Shown here: positions 55,080 to 64,000 of the stretch, one piece after another
Numbering within the stretch: position 1 is the stretch's first letter
How the letters are laid out: the number at the start of each line of letters is the position of its first letter
Program-made: the position numbers and the translations under genes
Assembly: GCF_932526225.1 (NCBI RefSeq)
Contig: NC_064042.1
Location: forward strand, 5,067,001 to 5,131,000
Direction of reading: 5' to 3'
DNA: 64,000 nt
Source of the DNA: Nematostella vectensis
Taxonomy: Eukaryota > Cnidaria > Anthozoa > Actiniaria > Edwardsiidae
Notes under the pieces: generated by a model
Told to the model about the DNA's origin: nothing
The model's input: only the letters and a program-made list of their open reading frames with translations
Database searches by the model: none

Positions 55080-58000
55080 ATGATTCGCTGGGTATTCTTA
55101 GTGGCTTGCTTTAGTTTCGTGTTGGCAAGGTCTTCTTCCTTTGAACTAAAAAAATACATCGACGATGTCCCTGAGGTACGATCACCCATTAAACGGGAGC
55201 TGTCAAAGACACAAAAGCCACTAATTACCTTACAAAAAGGCCATAACCCCAGCAAGGCAAATAAACAACTAATCAAAGAAATGACACAAGTGAAGTCGAA
55301 GCAAAAGGACCACCATGCCAAGAGAGGTTCTATAGCGCATGCCCAGAAGCCGTCCAAACGCGCGCGAAAGATCGTCAACCATCCTAAGGCGATGTTCGCA
55401 AGCGTAATTCGCTCTCAGCAGAAAGATGACTCGTATTACGAGCTGAATCAAATCCCGTATTACTCGACCCCCGACTGGGAATCCCTGGACGCGCGGCCAC
55501 TACCCTCGTGGTACGAAGACGCGAAGTTCGGGATCTTCGTGCACTGGGGACTGTACTCGGTCCCGGGGGTGGGTAGTGAGTGGTTCTGGTATCACTGGAG
55601 ACAGGGCTACCCGGAGATCATGGAGTACATGTGGAGGAACTACCCCCCCGGATTCAGTTACGCTGACTTCGCATCAAAGCTCAAGGCGGAGATGTTCAAT
55701 GCGACCGCGTGGCATGAGCTCATCGCGAAGTCTGGGGCGAGGTGAGCAAAGAGACAGCTTTTTAATATCAATTTTTTATTTATCTATTATCTATTTTAAA
55801 GCCAATTTATTATCAGTCATTCATTGATTTATTTACTCTCTATCAAGCACACCCCCATCGCATCGACCGCAAGAAAAGCGAAAAGAATTGTGAAATCTTT
55901 CTGCATCCAATTCTATGCGCATTCAATAGGCCCTGGCTACACGTGTTGTTCAAAATATCTACGGTAGAGCTTTCCGTGAATTACGCAGCATGAGTTTTGT
56001 TGAGTTTAAGAGATAAGCGCTCAAAAGAAATGGCGCACAGAACATATGGTAGATGCGAATGGTTCATAAGAGTGCCGATAGAAAGACATGGCGCTCCTCA
56101 AACTGCATTCAGACACGAATGCCTCGCTACTTGCCCTCGCTTCCAATTGATATTATAGAAAAAAAAAGTGGATGTTACTGACCTACTCCGGTTTCGCAGA
56201 TATTTTGTCTTCACCGGTAAACACCACGATGGATTCGTGAACTGGAATACTAGCTATTCGTGGAACTGGAACTCGGTTGATAATGGACCACACAGGGATA
56301 TCGTAGGTAAGCACACACCTCCTGGCTCTGATCTGATTGTGTAAAGTTTGCTGATGTTTTCCAGACCCTTTACCACACTGGGGGTAACAGGGCGATAAAA
56401 CTGGCCTCATATCATCAAACACAATTGTTTTGAAAAAGATCATCGTTTTTCCTTTCGCTTGGTCAATTCCTTATCAGGATGTTGAATACCACTTGGGAAC
56501 CCGCTTCGACAGCATCAACCTCTGAGTCTCCACTGCATATATACTCCTGTTTTCTAAAGGGGAACTTAGCTTTTGTGTTTCATATGGCAGATTCAACCAA
56601 ACAAACCCCTAAAAATGCCTCATGATTGACATTTTTTATATCCCTGCAGTTTTCGATAGTGAGAGCTCCCAGACTATTGAAAATCGCAGTAAATTTATCA
56701 TTCTATGAACTCCTGTCAGTAGCGGATCTAGGGGGGAGGGTAAAGGGGTGTTTTAAACTCCCCAATGGGGTGCCAGAAAGCTATAATGTAACAAAAGAAT
56801 AATTACCCCCTCCCCCTCCTCCTTTGTCATTAAGCCTACCCCAACCCCTTTTAGAAAAAAGCTCGATCCGCCCCTGTATTTTTTCTGTAGGTGAACTAGC
56901 GAGTGTGTTCCATATGTATGGTGATATCAAGTTTGGCTTGTACTACTCGCTCTACGAGTGGTTCAACCCACTTTATCTCAAGGACAAGAGAAAGAACTTC
57001 ATGACCGACGAATATGTCAAGGTAATGGCAAATCATTTGTTTCGCGAGGACGACTTCGATAAAACAGCGTGTCGAAAGGCCTCTATTTAACTATGAAGAT
57101 TTTAGTCTAAAATTTAAATGTGCGACCATTACTTCGACTGGCTTGACACATTTTTCCGTAAGCTATGAAGCCCTATCCAGTTGAGGGAATCGATATATTC
57201 TTTTTTCACTATAAATATATTGGGGAACAAGTTCGGCGGGGAATACGGGATTTAGACCCCATTACTCTAATTCTGAACTCATAGTGATGCATTATTTATG
57301 TAATAGACTGTGGTAAAGCCGCAACTGCGGGAGCTGGTCAACAAATACATGCCGGACATCCTGTGGGCCGACGGAGACTGGGAAGCAAAAGACTCGTACT
57401 GGGGCAGCAAGGAGTTCCTCACATGGCTCTACAATGACAGGTAGTCATGACGCACTCCTTATAAGGGGGTCACGTGGTAACATGACCATATTTAGACTGG
57501 GAAGCAAAAAACTCGTACTGGGACAGCAAGGAGTTCCTCACATGGCTCTACAATGACAGGTAGTCATGACGCACTCCTTATAAGGGGGTCACGTGGTAAG
57601 ATGGCCATATTTAGACTGGGGAGTGACAGGTAGTCATCACGCACACCTTATAAGGGGATCACAAGATCACACTAACATGTTTAGACTCGTACTGGGGCAG
57701 CAAGGAGCTTCTCATATGGCTCTACAATGACAGGTAGTCATCACCCATACCTTATAAAGGGGTCACATGGTAGCATGATCATATTTAGACTGGGAAGTGA
57801 AAGACTCGTACTGGGGGCAGCAAGGGCTTTCTCACATGGTTCTGCAATGACAGGTAGTCGTCACGCACTCCTTTAAAGGGGGTCACGTGGTAACATGACC
57901 ATATTTAGACTGGAAAGTGAAAGACTCGTACTAGAGCAGCAAAAGCTCTATAATGACCGATAGTCATCACGTACAGCTTATAAGAGGGTCACGTGGTAAC

Positions 58001-60350
58001 ATGACCATATTTAGACTGGAAAGTGAAAGACTCGTACTGGGGCAGCAAGGAGCTTCTAATATGGCTCTATAACGAGCCACATGACAAAATTTGGATGGTG
58101 TGTATGTAGTCGCATGATACTTATATTGGATCAAGTCCTTATATGTTTGTATTCCCGTAGCCCTGTCGCCTCGTCCATTGTCGTGAATGACCGGTGGGGG
58201 AGAGGGTGCGGATGTAATCACGGTGGAGTGCTCGTCTGTGCTGACAGGTTCAATCCCGGTAAGTCATTTGATTGGCCAACGCCGTAATCACGTGTTCACT
58301 TGGCTGAAGTCACGTGGTCTGATGTGTAGGTCACATGATGCACCGTCCGTGGGAGAACGCCATGACGATCGATAAGAAGTCGTGGGGTTATCGGAGGAAC
58401 GCGAAGCTGAGCGAGTATCTAAGTACATATGACTTGATTCGTGAGCTCGCCTCGACCGTCAGGTAATTTTTCATTTGTTTACTCCCTCCCGACATGTTAA
58501 TCTGATTCAAATGGAATACCAGCCTATGATCTTAAAAAATCAACAAGTTGTTTTGAAATCATCTCCTAGCTGCGGTGGTAATCTCCTAATGAACATTGCG
58601 CCTGCGCCGGATGGGTCCATACCGCTGATATTCCAGGAGCGGCTCGAAGAGATGGGGGACTGGTTACAATTCAATGGTGAAGCCATATATGGTAGCAGAC
58701 CCTGGAAAGCACAAAACGACTCGCGAAATGGAAACGTGTGGTGCGTACTGCTCTGAATAGAGATATCTCCTGTTCTTATACATACACAAGATTTTACGGG
58801 CACTTTTACATACCAAACTTTGTCATAACCTTCCCTACAGCCTCTACTCTATACACTTTGAACAATACCCTGGTATAATAAGCCAGTTTACAGCTCAGGG
58901 GTTGACAGACAGGACTGGTGATTATTTGGTCTAATATTCCACGGAATGTTCTAGAATGTTCTAGAATGCACTAAACTAAGGCTTTTAACCCTTTCACTAC
59001 TGAGTACTTTTGAGCAAAATTGCGAGAAAAACAGACTGAAAACAGAACCCCCCCTATTTTAAATGCAACACTACCGGTTAAATTAAGCTACCCTCTGACC
59101 CAAGCCTTAAAGTTTTCAACAATGCAATGCAGTATCTTTTCAGTCTAGCGACGGCACTGCTACAGCCTGTTGCTGACAACAATTTTGCTTGTAATTTGCT
59201 TAAAAATTAGAGCTTTTCACATCTGGAGAGTGCCTTAGGACACCAGGAAGTCTTTTTGGGCATAATTAATGCTGTGCTTGTGTGTGTTTTCACGCTGAGG
59301 TTGATTCAATTAAATAATTCCTTGTTTGGGTTTCACCGAGTGAGAAAGAAACTTTCCACTGAATGGCCTCATACTCTTCGATGTGGAACATCTTGCTACC
59401 AAACCTTATTCAAAATTGTTTTCAGGCTTATTCTGGGTTCCTTGAACCTGGAAATGTTTTAATTTGGCTTTGGGGTTTGTTCGCCTCTCTGTCAATGTGT
59501 TTTTAAGACTCCCATGAAGGTCGTCTATGCCTTGGAGGAATCCATGAGTATCCGGGTCTGGTGATGTTTAGTTTGCATTTCTGACGTTTTAGAGTCGAGC
59601 CTATATTTTACGGGCGTATAAGGGCGTTATAGTAATGGATGTGTTAATTTCAAATGTTGACAATGGGGGCAGGGGGGAATGAAAAAGGATAGTTTTCAAA
59701 ACAAAAACGATAAATTTAACGCATTTTTTATTTTTAGGTACACGACTAAGGATGGCTATGTATACGCCATCGTCCTAGAGTGGCCAACATCTGGGACTCT
59801 TCTCCTGGGGGCCCCAGTCCCCTCTCAGAATACCACGGTCACCATGCTGGGTCTGACAGGGGAGTTCTCGTGGTACGTGCACTATGACAAGATAAATGGC
59901 GCTGAGGAGATCCCACATGAGGTTGGTGTTCCGGAAACGGAAACTCAAATCGAAGGAACCGGAAGTCATCTGGAAGAAGTCGGAAGTCACCAGGAAGGCA
60001 TCGGAAATCAAATGATTGAGACCGGAGGTGAGCTCGAGGAGACTACACATGAAGGTCACTCAGTTGAATCTATAGAGCACGTTGGTCAGGGAGAGGCCTT
60101 GGGTCCACAACAGAAAGATCAGCGTGACGGAAATGATAAAACCGGAAATGCTACAAACGAGAAAACCGGGAAAGCAAGGAATGTAATCGAAATTTCTGAC
60201 GGGAGCGGGAGTGGCAGCAGTGGAGAAGCGACAAGAAAAGGTTACGATGGTTTCGACGCGTATGCATTTGCAATCGAGGTTCCAGCGATCCCCATATTTG
60301 AGTTACCATCCAAGTTGGCCTGGGTGTTCAAGATAAAAGATGTCAAATGA
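55080..60350 (+). CDS. FUCA1: Alpha-L-fucosidase, GH29 family, 682 aa with N-terminal and C-terminal insertions
   Basis: Lysosomal or secreted glycosidase that removes terminal alpha-L-fucose from glycans. Exons: 55080-55741, 56200-56306, 56891-57021, 57307-57440, 58161-58258, 58330-58462, 58570-58740, 59738-60350 (2049 nt, phases join, TGA). Signal peptide [20 protein letters not shown]. The GH29 barrel starts near residue 125 ([33 protein letters not shown]) and continues with [29 protein letters not shown] has the predicted nucleophile Asp322; then [33 protein letters not shown]. The protein is about 200 residues longer than human FUCA1 (about 466 aa). Extra parts are a Lys-rich segment (about residues 20-115) and an acidic, Gly/Glu/Thr-rich insert (about 545-650) before the final strand [18 protein letters not shown]1 versus FUCA2 cannot be decided by eye. 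Confidence 0.93.
57376..58080 (+). repeat. About 119-bp tandem copies of a fucosidase exon end plus donor
   Basis: Starting inside exon 57307-57440 (at GACTGGGAAGCAAAAGACTC), the exon tail, its donor GTAGTC and about 55 nt of intron are repeated about six times with increasing decay up to about 58080. The first copy (57496-57559) keeps nearly the whole exon segment, bounded by TTTAG before and GTAGTC after. A later copy (about 57614) has lost most of the exon part. Confidence 0.92.
58741..59737. other. Last fucosidase intron, nothing recognised
   Basis: About 1 kb between exons 58570-58740 and 59738-60350. No repeat array or additional exon seen. Confidence 0.6.
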
Positions 60351-60517
60351 ACTGGACAAATCCTATAGTAGTTTTCTATCACGTGCTCTGATTGGCTGAA
60401 ACAGATTGAGATTTTTTTTGTGGAAGTAATGGTAAGAGCTGAATTCAATTGAAAATATAGATTTCCCTGCACAGCACAGCAAAACTTTCCTCAAAACGCA
60501 TCAGAAGCAATCAGAAA

Positions 60518-60855
60518 AGTAACCTATTCTACACTGCATCCATTGTCACATCGTATTAAGATTGGGGATAAATTTGGCAATCCGACACTGAACGCAGTGC
60601 GTGAAAAACAAAAAGGCATAGAACACGGGTGGGTGGGCGTGTAAACAGCGTGCTGGCCTTAGTCACGTCTCGCCCAGCATATCCCGGACAACCACCATTT
60701 AACCTATTACCTCCCTGCAGTTGAGCAATTCGATAATTTATTCATATTCACTAATCTTATATACTCTGCTCTAATGTATTCAGCGTGAATAGTAACCTAT
60801 TCTACACTGCATCCATTGTCGCATCGTATTAAGATTGGGGATAAATTTGGCTCGC
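60518..60855 (+). repeat. Dispersed direct repeat of about 66 bp
   Basis: AGTAACCTATTCTACACTGC to GATTGGGGATAAATTTGG occurs at about 60518-60583 and again at about 60790-60855 with one or two differences. The 200 bp between look unique. Confidence 0.85.
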
Positions 60856-61263
60856 GGTAACCGTGCACTATGTGCACTCCCACTGACTTAACACATGTCG
60901 ATGGGTTCCCTACTTCCCAAACCTTAATATCTTTAACAGGGAATCCATGGACGCCAGTAAGTGCGTTGCGCGCATTCATGACAACGCTTTATCATACTCA
61001 TCCAACCTCTTTAATATTCTAATCTTTTCTTCTCCCCAAACCTAAATAACCCGGTCGGGTCGTTGTTACTTGGGAAGACGTTTTCCAGAATTGCCTGAAG
61101 GGAACGCATACAAACAACGTTTGAGTTAATATCCTGCCACTCTTGAATAGGTCCTTTATTGACATTTGCAAGAGCAACCTCCATATAATGCTCAACTCCG
61201 CGAGCAGGACAGATACGTCTGCGCGCATCTTCTTATCCCAAACCTATCTGAAAGTGTCTCCTC

Positions 61264-61745
61264 GCGCCAGGCGCCCGTTTCCCGAAACACCCGAGAATTC
61301 TCGGGCCCGAAAACTTTATTTTGCATTTTTGCTTAAAATTTCGCATGTTTTCCTTTTGAAGAACCGCTTTCATGTTTAAAAACAGTTTGAACTTCCTCTT
61401 GGTTCGTATTCCAAATGATTACGCTTTTACGGGCTATTTTCGAAGTTTTTTTGAAGTCAAAAAGTTACCCGAAAAGTCTCGGGTGACTGCGAGGTCCCGA
61501 GAACATTCTTAATATTTTAGCCATGTGAATTACGGGCCTGAGAAGTTCGGGAAAGCTCAAAATCTATAAAACCAAAAAAAGGGTTATCCTTCACATGAAT
61601 CTTTGTGGTAAAATACGATGTTTGACATATTTCAACACATTTAGATACCATAAATCTTAAAGAAATTAGCCAGCTTTTCAAATTTAAGGAATAAAACGTT
61701 TTCTGGCCCGAGAATTCTCGGGTGTTACGAGAAACGAGCCCCAGG
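61264..61745. mobile_element. MITE-like element with palindromic ends
   Basis: The left end CCCGTTTCCCGAAACACCCG then AGAATTCTCGGGCC is mirrored at the right end (GGCCCGAGAATTCTCGGGTG then TTACGAGAAACGAGCCCC). The CCCGAGAATTCTCGGG core is itself palindromic. About 480 bp, non-coding. Confidence 0.75.
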
Positions 61746-62685
61746 GCAGAGAATCAAATTCCTTCAAAACAACCAGTGAGCAATCTCGTTCTTAGGATCT
61801 CCTTTTAGAGTTGCCCTACAACAAAGCTGCCAGAGTCTCTAAAATTCAATTTAACGACATCAACTTCCCCTTTTTTCTACCCGTATCACTAGGTCAACTA
61901 ACTGGTCGTTTCCTGTCACCCCCCTGCGGGTCGGTACAGGGTTTTCTTGACATTCACCCCAAGAAGTCTTATTTGCCTTAAATTTCCCGGAATATACTGC
62001 CATATCAAAAACAGTATCCTTCTTCAAAAACTACAACCTCTTCTAAAGCGGAATATACAAAGAAAGAACAATACCTCACTACCTGTGAAACCCCGTACGG
62101 ACCCACAGAGGAGGACAGTTTTGGCCCAGTACAACTGAGGGGCTGTTAAGGTAGCCTGTTTCAAAACTGTCGCCCCCCTCTGGGACCTGGAGGTAGTACA
62201 CAAGTACATAGACATAGACTAAAACGAGTCGTCAAAAGAGCAATCAACTAGTCAGCGTCGAGTTGCACATAATGATATTACTTTCGCACAAACATGGGAT
62301 CCCTATGGCTAGCATCGCAGCTGAGAAGGAGCTCAGTACGGATTCTCATTTTCCCGTACATAAAAAAGCTTGCATTAAGTTCTGCTCCTGTCCTGTCCCA
62401 TCCCCATGTTGGCCGGTTACATGCTTCATACAAAGAATTTGCTTGACGTCCCCGCCCTGGTATACCAGGCTTTATAAATTCACGTGACAAACTCTTGCGC
62501 CGGCTTTGATGCATATAAAATAATTAAATTTCCCGACGATCCCTCGTTCCGCTTTAATAGTTATGAATTCTCAACTCGTTACACGTAATTCACATTACAA
62601 ACTCATGGACTCGCGTGACAAACTTTTGTTCCGATCATACTATACATAAACTCTTGCCTCTGTCTCATTATATATAAACTTGCGT
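61746..62685. other. Intergenic sequence without recognisable gene
   Basis: Only short ORFs without recognisable domains. No array or inverted-repeat element seen. Confidence 0.5.
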
Positions 62686-62938
62686 GACTCGCCTGTACAT
62701 AGACTCGCATGACGAACTCTCGTCCCCGCCTGCACATAGACTCGCATGACGAACTCTCGTCCCCGCCTGCACATAGACTCGCGTGACGAACTCTCGTTTC
62801 CGCCTGTACATAGACTCGCGTGACGAACTCTCGTCCCCGCCTGCACATATACTCGCGTGACGAACTCTCGTCCCCGCCTGTACATAGACTCGCGTGACGA
62901 ACTCTTGTCCCGCCTGTACATGGGCTTACGTGACGAAC
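62686..62938 (-). repeat. 37-bp minisatellite
   Basis: About seven copies of CGCCTGTACATAGACTCGCG followed by TGACGAACTCTCGTCCC. Minus-strand ORFs here are rich in repeated HASLC and RESM motifs and are artefacts of the repeat. Confidence 0.9.
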
Positions 62939-63234
62939 CCCTGCCATACAATACATAGATTTACGTAGCAAAATTCTTGTCTCCGCATTGGTGTGTTCAC
63001 AAAGGCTTGCAACACGAGCTGTCGTCCATGGTTTCCGTGCACCTGATCTAATAATAAAGAATAAAACGACAACAAAACTAGCCCTCAGACACAAAAAGAA
63101 AGAAATATTGATGATCGTAATACACTTGTCATATAAAACGTTTACAGATGAAAATGAATATCGAAGGAGGCACGATTAAGTAGCGGGAATTCATATATTA
63201 GCTAACTTAGCAAATTAACTTACTAGTACTAGTA

Positions 63235-64000
63235 AATGAAATTGGGGGCGAGAAAGTTTAGTGGTATTATTTTGAAATTTTATAGAATTTTAAAATTTTA
63301 TAGATAAAAACATACTAGTAAACAAAATTTCGGGGCGAGAAAGCAATCTGACAATTCGCCGCGAGATTTGGTTTACTAGTATAATAATAACTATACTATT
63401 AAATGAAATTACGGGGCGTAAAGCAAAAATGACAACTCGCCCCGAGATTTTGTATACTAGTAGTAAGTAATTATAATACCGAGAAAATACGGGGCGTAAA
63501 GCAAAAACGACAACACGCCCCGAGATTTGGTTTACTAGTAGTAAGTAATTATAATACCGATAAATTACGGGGCGTAAAGCAAAAACGATAACTCGCCCCG
63601 AGATTTGGTTTATTAGTACTAAGTAATTATAATACCGATAAATGACGGGGCAAAAAGCAAAAACGACAACTCCCCCGGGATTTGGTTTACTAGTACTAAG
63701 TAATTATAATACCGATAAATTACGGGGCGTAAAGCAAAAACGACAACTCGCCCCGAGATTTGGTTTACTAGTAGTAATTAATTATAATACCGAGAAATTA
63801 CGGGGCGTAAAGCAAAAACGACAACTCGCCCCGAGATTTGGTTTATTAGTACCAAGAAATCATAATACCGAGAAATTACGGGGCGTAAAGCAAAAACGAC
63901 AACACGCCCCGAGATTTGGTTTACTAGTAGTAAGTAATTATAATACCGAGAAATTACGGGGCGTAAAGCAAAAACGACAACACGCCCCGAGATTTGGTTT
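63235..64000 (+). repeat. About 78-bp tandem repeat with internal palindrome, running off the window
   Basis: About ten copies of AAATTACGGGGCGTAAAGCA, AAAACGACAACTCGCCCCGA, GATTTGGTTTACTAGTA and GTAATTATAATACCGAG. Each unit has CGGGGCG and CGCCCCG as a 7-bp inverted pair 19 nt apart. The leftmost copies are more diverged; the array continues past base 64000. Confidence 0.92.

Noticed and set aside
62603-63094. 163-codon minus-strand ORF
   Set aside because: Mostly translation of the 37-bp minisatellite, with no recognisable protein features.

Overview
The window is eukaryotic and almost certainly animal. Genes are split into many short exons with canonical GT/AG borders and conserved phases, introns are packed with tandem repeats and small inverted-repeat transposons, and the proteins recognised are metazoan (POLA1, RSPH1, TLCD5/TMEM136, STK19, lysosomal alpha-L-fucosidase, calmodulin-like EF-hand proteins). 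The divergence and repeat style would suit a cnidarian or other early-branching marine invertebrate, but that is an inference; no marker in the window fixes the species.

Layout. 38-30145 (+): the C-terminal 781 residues of the DNA polymerase alpha catalytic subunit in 29 exons whose phases all join; the N-terminal half lies left of the window. Its largest intron (11246-19326) holds two EF-hand genes on the opposite strand (11931-13107 and 14956-17723). 31340-34456 (+): RSPH1-like MORN-repeat protein. 34807-35502 (-): TLCD5-like TLC-domain membrane protein, tail to tail with RSPH1 and head to head with the next gene. 36703-51943 (+): STK19, whose last intron is 12.4 kb and holds a 2.6-kb inverted-repeat element and about 8.5 kb of one minisatellite. 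55080-60350 (+): GH29 alpha-L-fucosidase with unusual extensions. 60351-64000: no gene seen, only repeats. The genes do not form a pathway; the neighbourhood looks like ordinary animal gene juxtaposition.

The striking structure is the tandem repeats. At least eight minisatellites do not sit at random in introns. They start or end at an exon-intron junction, and the repeat unit is a copy of that junction (the last or first bases of the exon plus the splice site and nearby intron). The clearest case is 1924-5602, where about 63 copies of a 58-bp unit each carry the tail of a POLA1 exon and its GTAAGT donor. The same is seen at four further POLA1 donors, at a donor and an acceptor of the calmodulin-like gene, at the STK19 last-exon acceptor, and at a fucosidase donor. 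In two arrays the unit also includes the tip of a transposon inverted repeat. This junction-anchored minisatellite pattern is the main candidate for something undescribed.

Exon borders were read by eye from frame continuity, GT/AG signals and remembered family sequence. No alignment or transcript evidence was available.
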